Source: Variovorax sp. Root411 (GTDB lineage Bacteria; Pseudomonadota; Gammaproteobacteria; Burkholderiales; Burkholderiaceae_C). Taken from it: a stretch of 43,301 bases of DNA. Shown piece by piece: positions 7,765 through 16,288 of the stretch. The stretch covers positions 200,647 to 243,947 of the forward strand of contig NZ_LMDW01000020.1 in the NCBI RefSeq assembly GCF_001425205.1, written 5' to 3'. The position numbers and the translations under genes are program-made. Each line of letters starts with the position of its first letter. The first letter of the stretch is position 1. The notes below the pieces were generated by a model. The model had not been told where the DNA came from and made no database searches. It saw only the letters and a list, made by a program, of their open reading frames with translations.

Positions 7765-8832
7765 ATGACACAAGCAAACAACGCCAAGATCCCCGTCACC
7801 ATCGTCACGGGCTTCCTCGGCAGCGGCAAGACCACGCTGCTGCGCCACATCCTCGGCAACGCGGAAGGCCGCCGCATCGCGGTGATCGTCAACGAGTTCG
7901 GCGAGCTCGGCATCGACGGCGAGATTCTTCGCGGCTGCGGAATCGGCTGCGACGACGAAGGCAACGAGCGTGCGGGCGCGCTCTACGAACTGGCCAACGG
8001 CTGCGTCTGCTGCACCGTGCAGGAAGAGTTCCTGCCCGTGATGCTGCAGCTGGCCGAGCGGCGCGGCGAGCTTGACGCGGTGCTCATCGAGACCTCCGGC
8101 CTCGCGCTGCCCAAGCCGCTGGTGCAGGCCTTCCAGTGGCCCGACATCGCCAACATCTTCACCGTGGATTCGGTGGTCACGGTGGTGGACGGCCCGGCCG
8201 CCGCCTCGGGCCAGTTCGCCGAAAACCCGCAGGCCGTCGACGAAGCACGCCGCGCCGATCCCAACCTCGACCACGAATCGCCGCTGCACGAGCTGTTCGA
8301 AGACCAGCTCTCGGCCGCCGACCTCGTGGTGCTCAACAAGACCGACCTGATGGACGACGCCACGCGCGCGAAGGTCGAGGCACTGGTGCGCGAAGAGTTG
8401 CCGCCCGAAGTGAAGATCGTCGCCGCCACCGAGGGCAGGCTGCCGCTCGCGCTGCTGCTGGGCCAGGGCCGTGAGGCCGAAGCCACCATCCACCTGCGCG
8501 AGAGCCACCACGACCACGAGGAAGACCACGACCACGACGAGTTCGACTCGCTCGTGATCGAGCTGCCGCCCGTGGACCGCGACAGCCTGCTGGCCGTGCT
8601 GGGCCAGCTGGTCGAGCAGCACACCATCTACCGCGTGAAGGGCTTCGTCGCCATTCCGGGCAAGCCGATGCGCCTGCTGGTGCAGGGCGTGGGCCGCCGC
8701 TTCGACCACCACTTCGACCGCCGCTGGCGCGATGGCGAGGCGCAGCGCACGCGCCTCGTGTTCATCGGCGAAGACCTTGACGAAGCCGCGCTGCGCAAGG
8801 CGCTGGAAGAGGTGAGTGCGGTCGCGGCCTGA
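7765..8832 (+). CDS. cobW: CobW GTPase, cobalt metallochaperone of cobalamin synthesis
   Basis: This 355-residue G3E-family GTPase is thought to deliver Co2+ to the cobalt chelatase CobN in aerobic cobalamin synthesis. Motifs seen are the Walker A GFLGSGKTT near residue 15, the NEFGELGIDG switch region, the metal-binding CxCC motif (NGCVCC, near residue 78), the ETSGLALP segment, the base-specificity NKTD near residue 192, and a histidine/acid-rich loop (HHDHEEDHDHDE, about residues 250-261). The C-terminal CobW_C domain follows. The start MTQANNAK is the first ATG after the intergenic gap. It is followed by cobN after 12 nt, consistent with the chaperone-chelatase pairing. Confidence 0.95.
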   Translation: MTQANNAKIPVTIVTGFLGSGKTTLLRHILGNAEGRRIAVIVNEFGELGIDGEILRGCGIGCDDEGNERAGALYELANGCVCCTVQEEFLPVMLQLAERRGELDAVLIETSGLALPKPLVQAFQWPDIANIFTVDSVVTVVDGPAAASGQFAENPQAVDEARRADPNLDHESPLHELFEDQLSAADLVVLNKTDLMDDATRAKVEALVREELPPEVKIVAATEGRLPLALLLGQGREAEATIHLRESHHDHEEDHDHDEFDSLVIELPPVDRDSLLAVLGQLVEQHTIYRVKGFVAIPGKPMRLLVQGVGRRFDHHFDRRWRDGEAQRTRLVFIGEDLDEAALRKALEEVSAVAA

Positions 8833-8844
8833 CCACCTGAACCG

Positions 8845-11800
8845 ATGCACCTGCTGAGCACCCAGCCCGGACGTTTCGTCGAGGACGACAGCGTCGTCAC
8901 CCGGCTCGATCAGACGCCGGGCGAGATCGTGGTGCTCAGCTCGGCCGACACCACGCTCGCGCTGCTCGCTGCCGCGCGCACGGCGCTGGGGGTCACCGAC
9001 CCGAGCTATCCGTCGCTGCGGCTGGCCAACCTGATGCACCTGCGCCAGCCGGCCTCGCTCGATCTGTACATCGACGAGGTGCTGCAGCATGCGCGCGTGG
9101 TGGTGGTCGACCACCTGGGCGCGGAATCGGCCTGGGCCTACGGAATCCAGCAGCTCGAGAAGCTCGCCAAGCGCAAAGGCCAGCAACTCGCCATGTTTTC
9201 CGGCGACCTGCAGGAAGACGAAGACCTGCTCGCGCGCAGCACGGCGCCGCGTGCTGTGAGCCGCCAGCTTTGGCAGTACATGCGCAGCGGCGGCGCTGGC
9301 AATGCGATGCAGTTCCTGCGTGCGGTGGCTTTCCACGGCCTCGGCCATGGCGAAGCGCCGCTGCCGCCGCGCAGCCTGCCGCAGGTCGCGCTGCATGTGC
9401 CGCAAGGCATGGGCACGGCGCATGCCGTCGCCGGCATCGACGACCTGCGCGCCGGCTGGCGTGCGGGCGCGCCGGTGGTGGCGCTGGTGTTCTATCGCTC
9501 GCACCTGCTGTCGGGCAACACGGCGGCCTTCGATGCGCTCGCCGCGGCGCTGAGCGCCGAGGGGCTCAACCCGCTGCCGGTGGCGCTCGATTCGCTGAAA
9601 GACCCGCTGTGCCTGTCCACGCTGCGTGCGCTGTGCATCGAGCACGACGTGCAACTGGTGCTCAACACCACGGCCTTTGCGGCGCTGGGGCAGGGCGCGC
9701 AGAACGAAGAGGGTGAAGCGCTCGCGCTGGCCGGCGACGCACCCGTGCTGCAGGTGATCGTGAGTGGCGGCAACCGCGAGGACTGGCTGGCCGACAGCCA
9801 GGGCCTGCGCCCGCGCGACATCGCCATGCAGATCGCGCTGCCCGAGATGGACGGCCGCATCATCACGCGCGCCGTGAGCTTCAAGGGCCTGTCGCACCGC
9901 TGTGAACTCACGCAAACCGAGGTGGTCAGCTACCAGCCCGAGCCGGACCGCATCGCCTTCGTGGCCGAGCTGGCGCGGCGCTGGTGCCGGTTGCGCAGCC
10001 TGCGCGCCAACGAGAAGTGCATCGCGCTGATCCTTGCGAACTATCCGGGCAGCGAGGGCCGCATCGGCAGCGGCGTGGGGCTCGATACGCCCGCTTCGGT
10101 GATGGCGATCCTGCAGGCGATGGCGGCCGAGGGCTATGCGCTGGGCGAACCCGGCGCGATGCCTGCCGACGGCAATGCGCTGATGCGCAAGCTGCAGGAA
10201 GGCATTGCGAACGATCCCGTTCAGTGGGCCGCGCGGCCGGCGTGGCAGAGCTACGGGCTGGCCGAGTACCGCGTGCGGCTCGCGTCGCTGCCCGAAGGCA
10301 TGGCCGACGCCATCGCCGCACGCTGGGGCCCGCCCGAGCAAGACCCGATGCTGCGGCGCGACCGCTTCATGATCGCCGGCCTGCGGCTGGGCCGCGTGTT
10401 CGTCGGCATCCAGCCCGCGCGTGCACTGGGCACTTTGGACATGGCCGACTATGCGAGCTACCACGACGCCGAACTGGTGCCGCCGCACAGCTACCTCGCG
10501 TTCTATTTCTGGCTGCGCGATGCATTTGCCATCGACGCGGTCGTGCACGTCGGCAAGCACGGCAACCTCGAATGGCTGCCGGGCAAGAGCATCGCGCTGT
10601 CGCAGGCCTGCTGGCCCGACGCGATCCTCGGGCCGCTGCCCAATGTGTACCCCTTCATCGTCAACGACCCGGGCGAGGGCGCGCAGGCCAAGCGGCGCAC
10701 GCAGGCGGTCATCGTCGACCACCTGATGCCGCCGCTCACGCGTGCCGAGAACCATGGCCCGATGCAGGACCTGGAACGGCAGGTCGACGAGTACTACGAC
10801 GCGCTGCTGGTCGACGCGCGACGCGCGAAGGTGCTGCGCGCGCAGATCCTGGCGGCGGTGCGGGCGCAGCATCTGGTCGAAGAGTTGGGCAGCCTGCCGG
10901 GCGCGCAAGACGATGCGGTGCTCGCGCGCGTGGATGCCTACCTGTGCGAGCTGAAGGAAACGCAGATCCGCGACGGGCTGCATGTGTTCGGCGCCTCGCC
11001 GCGCGAGCGGCTGCGGCGCGACACGCTGCTGGCGCTTGCGCGCTATCCGGCTGCGGACGGTGCGGGCGCCAATGCCGGACTGCTCGGCGCGTTGTCGCAA
11101 GACCTGCTGCCGGGCGAGGCGTTCGACCCGCTCGACATCGACGCGGCACGACCGTGGCAGGGCGCGCGTCCCGCGCTGCTGCAATCGGTGAGCACCGATG
11201 CGTGGCGGCATCAGGGCGATACGCGCGAGCGGCTGGAGCTGCTGGCGCAGCGCCTGCTGGAGCACAACACCTGTCCGTCCGGCATGCCGCATACCGCTGC
11301 GGTGATGGGCCGCGTCGAACAAGACCTCGCCCCCGCGCTTGACGCCTGCGGCACGCAGGAGCTGCTGCAGCTTTCACGCGCCCTGCAAGGCCGCTTCGTT
11401 CCGCCGGGGCCGAGCGGCTCGCCGTCGCGCGGCCGGCCCGACGTGCTGCCCACCGGGCGCAACTTCTACGCGGTCGATACCCGTGCCATTCCCACGCCCA
11501 CCGCCTGGATGCTCGGCCTCAAGTCCGCCGCGCAGCTGGTCGAGCGGCACCTGCAGGAGCACGGCGACTATCCCGTGGCGCTGGGCCTCTCGGTCTGGGG
11601 CACGGCCACCATGCGCACCGGTGGCGACGATCTGGCGCAGGCCTTCGCGCTCATCGGCGTGCGGCCCAAGTGGGCGCCGGGCAGCCAGCGCGTGGTCGAT
11701 TTCGAGGTGCTGCCCACGGTCGGCCTCGGTCGTCCGCGCATCGACGTGACGCTGCGCATCTCGGGCTTCTTCCGCGACGCGTTTCCCAATGCCGTGCAGA

Positions 11801-12666
11801 TGTTCGACGCAGCCGTGCAGGCCGTCGCCGCGCAGGAAGACGAAGACGCCGAGCGCAACCCGATCCGCGCTCGCATCCTCAGCGAGGCCGTAGCGCTCGA
11901 AGCGAAGGGCGTGGCGCCCGAGGCCGCCCGCACGCAGGCGGGCTGGCGCGTGTTCGGCTCCGCGCCCGGCAGCTACGGCTCCGGCCTGCAACGGCTGTTC
12001 GATCATGGCGACTGGCAGACCGACGACGACCTGTCGAAGGCGTATGTCGGTGGCAGCGCCCACGCCTACGGCCAGGGCAGCGACGGCGTGCCCGCCACCG
12101 GCGCGCTGGTGCTCCGCCTGCGCGCGATGAACGTCGTGCTGCAGAACCAGGACAGCCGCGAGCACGACCTGCTCGACTCCAACGACTACTACCAGTTCCA
12201 GGGCGGCATGGCCGCCGCCGTGCGCCACCTGAGCGGCCGGCAGCCGGCCATGTACCACGGGGACCACGGCAACCCGCAGGCGCCGCGCGTGCGCACGCTG
12301 AAGGAAGAAATCAGCCGCGTCATCCGCGCGCGCGTGGTCAACCCGAAGTGGATCGATGGCGTGAAGCGCCACGGCTACAAGGGCGCCTTCGAGATGGCCG
12401 CGACGGTGGACTACCTGTTCGGCTTCGACGCCACCGCGCGCGTGGTCGGCGACCACCAGTACGCGATGGTCGCCGACGCCTACGTGCTCGACGAAGCCAC
12501 CCGCGACTTCGTGAACGCGCACAATCCGCGCGCGCTGCACGACATGCTCAGTCGCCTGCTCGAGGCCATGCAGCGCGGCCTGTGGCAATCGCCCGGCGAC
12601 TACAAGGATCAATTGGAAAACCTGCTGCTCGGCCACGAACAGCGGATGGAAGGACTATCGCTATGA
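8845..12666 (+). CDS. cobN: cobaltochelatase large subunit CobN
   Basis: A 1273-residue cytoplasmic protein of the CobN/BchH family, which inserts Co2+ into hydrogenobyrinic acid a,c-diamide using ATP hydrolysed by partner AAA+ subunits. The diagnostic HGNLEWLPGKS segment is seen near residue 573, with NDPGEGAQAKRRTQAV near residue 607 and ISGFFRDAFPNAVQMFD near residue 973. Full length is as expected for the family (about 1200-1300). It overlaps the next gene by 4 nt (ATGA at 12663-12666), so the two are translationally coupled. No cobS or cobT follows; instead the partner genes are of the Mg-chelatase ChlI/ChlD type. The large antisense frame over this gene is a codon-bias shadow. Confidence 0.96.
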   Translation: MHLLSTQPGRFVEDDSVVTRLDQTPGEIVVLSSADTTLALLAAARTALGVTDPSYPSLRLANLMHLRQPASLDLYIDEVLQHARVVVVDHLGAESAWAYGIQQLEKLAKRKGQQLAMFSGDLQEDEDLLARSTAPRAVSRQLWQYMRSGGAGNAMQFLRAVAFHGLGHGEAPLPPRSLPQVALHVPQGMGTAHAVAGIDDLRAGWRAGAPVVALVFYRSHLLSGNTAAFDALAAALSAEGLNPLPVALDSLKDPLCLSTLRALCIEHDVQLVLNTTAFAALGQGAQNEEGEALALAGDAPVLQVIVSGGNREDWLADSQGLRPRDIAMQIALPEMDGRIITRAVSFKGLSHRCELTQTEVVSYQPEPDRIAFVAELARRWCRLRSLRANEKCIALILANYPGSEGRIGSGVGLDTPASVMAILQAMAAEGYALGEPGAMPADGNALMRKLQEGIANDPVQWAARPAWQSYGLAEYRVRLASLPEGMADAIAARWGPPEQDPMLRRDRFMIAGLRLGRVFVGIQPARALGTLDMADYASYHDAELVPPHSYLAFYFWLRDAFAIDAVVHVGKHGNLEWLPGKSIALSQACWPDAILGPLPNVYPFIVNDPGEGAQAKRRTQAVIVDHLMPPLTRAENHGPMQDLERQVDEYYDALLVDARRAKVLRAQILAAVRAQHLVEELGSLPGAQDDAVLARVDAYLCELKETQIRDGLHVFGASPRERLRRDTLLALARYPAADGAGANAGLLGALSQDLLPGEAFDPLDIDAARPWQGARPALLQSVSTDAWRHQGDTRERLELLAQRLLEHNTCPSGMPHTAAVMGRVEQDLAPALDACGTQELLQLSRALQGRFVPPGPSGSPSRGRPDVLPTGRNFYAVDTRAIPTPTAWMLGLKSAAQLVERHLQEHGDYPVALGLSVWGTATMRTGGDDLAQAFALIGVRPKWAPGSQRVVDFEVLPTVGLGRPRIDVTLRISGFFRDAFPNAVQMFDAAVQAVAAQEDEDAERNPIRARILSEAVALEAKGVAPEAARTQAGWRVFGSAPGSYGSGLQRLFDHGDWQTDDDLSKAYVGGSAHAYGQGSDGVPATGALVLRLRAMNVVLQNQDSREHDLLDSNDYYQFQGGMAAAVRHLSGRQPAMYHGDHGNPQAPRVRTLKEEISRVIRARVVNPKWIDGVKRHGYKGAFEMAATVDYLFGFDATARVVGDHQYAMVADAYVLDEATRDFVNAHNPRALHDMLSRLLEAMQRGLWQSPGDYKDQLENLLLGHEQRMEGLSL

Positions 12667-13718
12667 CCACTGCCGCCCCGATGCCGGTGCCTTTTCCCTT
12701 TGCCGCGATCGCGGGCCAACCGCAGCTGCGCCAGGCACTGCTGCTGGCCGCTGTCGATCCGGGCCTTGGCGGCGTGTTGATCGAAGGGCCGCGCGGCACC
12801 GCCAAGACCACGGCGGCGCGCGCGCTGGCCGAGCTGCTGCCGGGCGCACCTTTCGTCACGTTGCCGCTGGGCGCCAGCCTCGAAAGCCTCGTGGGCACGC
12901 TCGACCTCGGGCAGGCGCTGGCCGGCCACGAACTGAAGTTCGCGCCCGGCCTGCTGGCGCGCGCGCACGGCGGCGTGCTGTACGTGGACGAGATCAACCT
13001 GCTGCCCGATGCGCTGATCGACTCGCTGCTCGACGCGGCGGCCAGCGGCGTCAACGTGGTGGAGCGCGACGGCATCTCGCATCGGCATGCCGCGCGCTTC
13101 GTGCTGGTGGGCACGATGAACCCGGAGGAGGGCACGCTGCGCCCGCAGCTGCTCGACCGCTTCGGCCTGTGCGTGCAGCTGCGCAACATCGGCGATGCGG
13201 CCGAGCGGCAGGCCATCGTGCGTGCGCGGCTGGCTTTCGATGCCGATCCGCAGGGCTTTCGCGCGACGCATGCGCAGGCGCAAGCCGAATTGGCGGCCGC
13301 GCTGGTCCGTGCGCGTGCGCTCGTGGCCGATGCGTCGGCGCTGCCGTATGGCGACGCGGTGCATGAGGCGGTCGGTGCGCTGTGCATCGAAGCCGACGTC
13401 GATGGCTTGCGCGCCGATCTCGTGATGCTGCGCTCCGCTCGCGCGCTCGCGGCCTGGGACGGTGCGGGCGCCATCACCACCGGCCACGTGCAGCGCGTGG
13501 CCGAAGCCGTGCTGCTGCACCGGCGCAAGCCCGAAGCCGAGGCTGCGCCATCGGCAGCCCATCGCGCCGCAACGCCTGACGCGAATCCGAACGGCACCAC
13601 GAACAACGCGGGAGACGAGGACTGGGGCGCCATGCCGCCTGAGCCCATTGGCATCGAGCGCGTGAAGCCGCTGCGCCCGTTGATCGCTCCCGCACAGGCC
13701 GTGCCAAAAAAAGCCTGA
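12663..13718 (+). CDS. AAA+ ATPase of chelatase (ChlI/BchI-like), zero-frame product
   Basis: The 351-residue product is an AAA+ ATPase of the magnesium-chelatase small-subunit type. Walker A is GPRGTAKTT near residue 42, Walker B VLYVDEINLL near residue 109, and sensor 1 VGTMNPEEG and the arginine-finger region LLDRFGL follow. After residue 290 comes an Ala/Pro-rich, partly acidic linker with DEDWGAMPPEP, which is characteristic of ChlD proteins rather than free ChlI. The ATG overlaps the cobN stop. The frame ends at TGA 13716-13718, directly behind a slippery A7. It probably energises CobN. If ribosomes slip -1 at the A7, a 568-residue ChlI-linker-VWA protein results. A sequencing error in the homopolymer is the main alternative. 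Confidence 0.9.
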   Translation: MTTAAPMPVPFPFAAIAGQPQLRQALLLAAVDPGLGGVLIEGPRGTAKTTAARALAELLPGAPFVTLPLGASLESLVGTLDLGQALAGHELKFAPGLLARAHGGVLYVDEINLLPDALIDSLLDAAASGVNVVERDGISHRHAARFVLVGTMNPEEGTLRPQLLDRFGLCVQLRNIGDAAERQAIVRARLAFDADPQGFRATHAQAQAELAAALVRARALVADASALPYGDAVHEAVGALCIEADVDGLRADLVMLRSARALAAWDGAGAITTGHVQRVAEAVLLHRRKPEAEAAPSAAHRAATPDANPNGTTNNAGDEDWGAMPPEPIGIERVKPLRPLIAPAQAVPKKA

Positions 13719-13766
13719 GCCTCCGGGACGCCGCACCCGCTGGCGCACGCCAGGGTGACCGGAGGC
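13706..13766 (+). promoter_or_regulatory. candidate programmed -1 ribosomal frameshift signal
   Basis: The slippery heptamer A_AAA_AAA lies at 13706-13712 in the zero frame (CCA AAA AAA GCC TGA). After a 6-nt spacer containing the zero-frame stop, a perfect 8-bp stem GCCTCCGG (13719-13726) with CCGGAGGC (13759-13766) encloses a second hairpin CTGGC-GCAC-GCCAG (13740-13753), extended by ACC/GGT. Slip site, spacer length and strong structure fit the classical -1 frameshift architecture. The downstream -1 frame has no ATG, GTG or TTG between its upstream stop (13640-13642) and codon 13943, which lies inside the VWA metal-site motif. Slippage is therefore the simplest route to translate it. Frameshifting in chlD-like genes of cobN-containing bacteria has been described; I recall this without checking. 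Confidence 0.8.
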
Positions 13767-14368
13767 AGGGCTCGCAAAGGGATGCATGGCATGGCCTCGC
13801 CGCGCAGGGCGCGGCCTTCGACTGGCCGCGCACCTTTGCAGCGCGCGGTGCCGGCCATCTGCGCCCGGAGCACCTGCGCCACCGCCCGCAGCAGGCGCGC
13901 AGCGGCGCGCTGCATTGCTTCCTGCTCGACTGCTCGGCCTCGATGCGCAACGACGGCAACCTTGCGCGCGCCAAAGGCCTGCTGCTCTCGCTGATGCAGG
14001 AGGCCTACCAGCGCCGCGACCACGTGGCGCTGCTGTGCTTTGCCGGCGAGATGGTCGAACTGCGCCTGCCACCGCGCCGCGCCAGTGCCTGGAACGACGA
14101 CTGGGTCGCGCCGATTGCCACCGGCGGCGGCACGCCGCTCGCATTGGGCGTGCACCGCGCTGGGCAATTGCTGGAGAAGAGCGAGTCGCGCCAACGCTGG
14201 CTGTGGCTGCTGACCGATGGCCGCAGCAGCGAGAGCCCCGCAAGGCCCGAGGCCGCGGACGTCGCCTGCGTGGTCGATTTCGAAGCGGCGCGCGTGCTCC
14301 TGCACCGTGCGCAGCAACTCGCCACGCGGTGGCAGGCGGGCTACCTCACCGCGGAACGGGCTGCCTGA
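13712..14368 (+). CDS. VWA-domain half of ChlD-like subunit, expressed by -1 frameshift
   Basis: These 218 residues form the C-terminal part of a ChlD-like protein. The MIDAS metal-binding motif is DCSAS (LLDCSASM), followed by the threonine loop GGGTPLALG and the LTDGRSSE aspartate loop, as in von Willebrand factor A domains of ChlD/CobT. The frame is open from 13643, but its first ATG, at 13943, falls within the MIDAS motif. A separate gene starting there would lack the first beta strand and the metal-site aspartate. The only near-cognate start by the zero-frame stop is CTG at 13715. I therefore join it to the upstream ATPase (350 + 218 residues). In Mg chelatase, ChlD bridges ChlI and the large subunit; here it would couple the ATPase to CobN. 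Confidence 0.85.
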   Translation, partial: SLSLRDAAPAGARQGDRRQGSQRDAWHGLAAQGAAFDWPRTFAARGAGHLRPEHLRHRPQQARSGALHCFLLDCSASMRNDGNLARAKGLLLSLMQEAYQRRDHVALLCFAGEMVELRLPPRRASAWNDDWVAPIATGGGTPLALGVHRAGQLLEKSESRQRWLWLLTDGRSSESPARPEAADVACVVDFEAARVLLHRAQQLATRWQAGYLTAERAA

Positions 14369-14427
14369 ATCGCCAGAACCACCACGGCCGACGAGTCTCT
14401 CGCAGGGAAGTTCGGGTACCGTACGGC

Positions 14428-14760
14428 ATGCGTCTGAAACCCTGCTTCCTGGCCCTTGCCTCGACCCTGACAATGTCTGCCTTCGCGCAACCCGCGGAGC
14501 CATCGAACGGCGGGAATTGCAAGGCGCAGGAGGCAGCGCTCGAGCGTGACATGGCCCTCGCCCGCTCCAGGGGCCAGATGCTGCGCCGCCGGGAACTTGC
14601 CGAAACATTGAACGCACTGCAGATGCGCTGCAAGACGCCGGCGGCCGCGCAGAGCCGCGAAGTGCGCATCGAAAAGCTGGAGCAGGAAATTCGCACGCTC
14701 CGCTCGGAGCTCAGTCACGCCGAAGAGCAACTGCGCGGCCTGAAGAGCGAGTCGCCTTGA
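14428..14760 (+). CDS. DUF1090-family periplasmic protein (YqjC-like)
   Basis: A 110-residue secreted protein with a signal peptide ending SAFAQ (about residue 20). A two-cysteine region follows (NGGNCKAQEAALERD and ALQMRCKTP, about 40 residues apart), then a long C-terminal charged coiled coil (RIEKLEQEIRTLRSELSHAEEQL). The Cys-K-x-Q-x3-E pattern followed by a helical hairpin is typical of DUF1090, including E. coli YqjC, whose function is not settled. The ATG at 14428 directly precedes the signal peptide. It lies 59 nt behind the VWA region on the same strand, but nothing ties it functionally to the cobalt operon. It converges with the SET-domain gene across 12 nt. Confidence 0.82.
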   Translation: MRLKPCFLALASTLTMSAFAQPAEPSNGGNCKAQEAALERDMALARSRGQMLRRRELAETLNALQMRCKTPAAAQSREVRIEKLEQEIRTLRSELSHAEEQLRGLKSESP

Positions 14761-14772
14761 CCGCTGCCCGCG

Positions 14773-15306
14773 TCACCACGGCAGGCCGCTGAACGGCGTC
14801 GTCGGGTCGGTTGTCGCAGCCGGGCCGTCCTGCTCCGCCACAGTCTCCGCGGGTGCCAGCATCGTCCCGCGGCAATTGGGCGAGCCGCAATGGCAGGGGT
14901 ATTTCGACGGCGGCGAGCCGTCATCCGCCGTCAGCGAATAGTCGATGAACAGCTCGTCACCCGAGTCCACGGCCACCAGCGTCTGGAACTTCAGCACCAT
15001 TTCGCCGCCCTCGTCGTATTCCTCGACGGCCTCGCAATTCGGCTCGCACGAGTGGTTCAGGTGGCGCGTGGCATTGCCGCCCTTGGCGCCGTCGATGGTC
15101 TCGTGGTTCGACAGCGTGAACAGGTAGGTGAGCTGGTCGTCCCAGACCTTGGTGGCGATCTCGGCCTTGGTGTAGCGGCGGCCTTCGTAGAGGCCGAGGA
15201 AGGCTTCGGGCGGCAGGTCGCGCGTGGCGAATGCGCCGAGGCCGTGCACGCCGCTGGGGCCTACCCGGACGAAAGGGGTGGAGGAGGTTTGCTTGCGATG
15301 CTTCAT
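14773..15306 (-). CDS. SET-domain protein, putative lysine methyltransferase
   Basis: The 177-residue protein carries a compact SET domain, which transfers methyl groups from S-adenosylmethionine to protein lysines. Seen are the N-terminal VRVGPSGVHGLGAFATRDL strand motif, the catalytic/cofactor motif NATRHLNHSCEPNC near residue 80, ELFIDYSL with the conserved tyrosine, and a post-SET zinc-binding pattern CHCGSPNCRG near residue 143. Bacterial SET proteins of this size are common, but their substrates are mostly unknown. It lies 25 nt after the btuF-like gene and is probably last in the leftward operon. The C-terminal 30 residues are low-complexity. No substrate can be inferred. Confidence 0.88.
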   Translation of the reverse strand: MKHRKQTSSTPFVRVGPSGVHGLGAFATRDLPPEAFLGLYEGRRYTKAEIATKVWDDQLTYLFTLSNHETIDGAKGGNATRHLNHSCEPNCEAVEEYDEGGEMVLKFQTLVAVDSGDELFIDYSLTADDGSPPSKYPCHCGSPNCRGTMLAPAETVAEQDGPAATTDPTTPFSGLPW

Positions 15307-15331
15307 GGCGGAAGGGATGAGTCGTCGGGTG

Positions 15332-16267
15332 TCAGGGCTTCGGCTCGCCCAGCGAGGCCAGGCAGCCCACGATGGCGTCGGCCGCTTCGTCCAGCCGCGG
15401 GCCGGGGCGCATCATCAGGTCGAAGCGCGCCAAGGCGAAGCTGCACACGCGCCCGCGCTGGATGGCCGACATGGCCGACCAGCCGGGCCGCGAAGCCATG
15501 GCAGAGATTTCGCCGAGGGCCGACACCATCAGCACGTCGGGATTGGCGCGCACCACGAACTCGGGGCTCATCTTCGGGAACGGGCCGAGCGTGCCCGGCA
15601 CGGCGTTGCCGAGTCCGAGGCGGGCCAGGGTCTCTCCGATGAAGGAACTCTCGCTGGCCGCGGCCATGCCGCCGTGCACTTCGAAGTACACGCGACGGCC
15701 CTGCCAGCCGGCCGGCACGCGGGCCTTGGCCGCGTCCAGCCCGGCGTCGAGCCTGCGCCAGAAGGCTTCGCCCGCGCCCGGGCGGCCGGTGGCGCGGGCC
15801 ACGGTTTCCATCACGCGGCGCATGTCGGCGTGGGTCTTGGCGTCGAGCGCCAGCACCTTGATGCCCAGGCGCTCCAGCGGCTCGGCGGCGCGGCTGCGCG
15901 GACGCAGCAGCACCAGGTCGGGCTTGAGCGCGACGATGCGCTCGACGTTCGCGTCGTCGATGCCGCCGACCTGCGGCAGGCCCTTCACCGACACCGGCCA
16001 GTTGGCATGGCGGTCGATGCCCACGAGCCGGTCGCAGGCGTCGAGCGCGCAGACGGTTTCGGTCAGCGACGGCATCAGCGACACGATGCGCCTTGCCGGC
16101 GCCTGCAGCTCGAGCGTGGTGCCGCGGTCGTCTTCGAGGCGGATGCCCGCCGCGTGCGCCACCGAACCGACGCCCAGGGCCACGAAGGCCGCGGCCTTCG
16201 CGATCTGGCGGGCGGCGGAGGAAAACGGCGGGCGCGGGGCGGGGGGCGGCGGGGCGGTGGAGTTCAT
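15332..16267 (-). CDS. BtuF-like cobalamin/cobamide ABC-transporter substrate-binding protein
   Basis: A 311-residue periplasmic binding protein of the helical-backbone metal-receptor fold. A long N-terminal region with a proline-rich stretch leads into a signal segment ending SVAHAA near residue 40. Then come RIVSLMPSLTETVCALDA, GIDRHANWP, LPQVGGIDDANVERIVALKPDLVL and a C-terminal lobe with ANPDVLMVSALGE. These blocks match BtuF-type proteins closely (SLxPSxTE, VG.D.....P, LP.VG). No btuC or btuD permease or ATPase gene is nearby. It may supply a corrinoid to a transporter encoded elsewhere. It lies between the RIO kinase (21 nt) and the SET gene (25 nt). Whether the start is the ATG at 16267 or further in is uncertain because of the unusual proline-rich beginning. 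Confidence 0.87.
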   Translation of the reverse strand: MNSTAPPPPAPRPPFSSAARQIAKAAAFVALGVGSVAHAAGIRLEDDRGTTLELQAPARRIVSLMPSLTETVCALDACDRLVGIDRHANWPVSVKGLPQVGGIDDANVERIVALKPDLVLLRPRSRAAEPLERLGIKVLALDAKTHADMRRVMETVARATGRPGAGEAFWRRLDAGLDAAKARVPAGWQGRRVYFEVHGGMAAASESSFIGETLARLGLGNAVPGTLGPFPKMSPEFVVRANPDVLMVSALGEISAMASRPGWSAMSAIQRGRVCSFALARFDLMMRPGPRLDEAADAIVGCLASLGEPKP

Positions 16268-16288
16268 CGAGGCGGGCGTTGTGGGTCG

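Noticed and set aside
7510..11322. Very long minus-strand open frame (1270 codons) over cobW/cobN
   Set aside because: It mirrors the GC-rich codon bias of cobN and cobW. The translation is His/Arg/Gln-rich with no family motifs, whereas the plus strand shows full CobN and CobW motifs.
13943..14368. VWA protein as a separate gene starting at the ATG at 13943
   Set aside because: This ATG lies inside the MIDAS motif (DCSASM), so the product would lack the first strand and the metal-binding aspartate. The frame is open far upstream with strong similarity to ChlD.
12548..14617. Minus-strand open frames of 689 and 544 codons over the chelatase ATPase/VWA genes
   Set aside because: Low-complexity Ala/Arg/Ser-rich translations antisense to convincing AAA+ and VWA motifs; shadows of codon bias.
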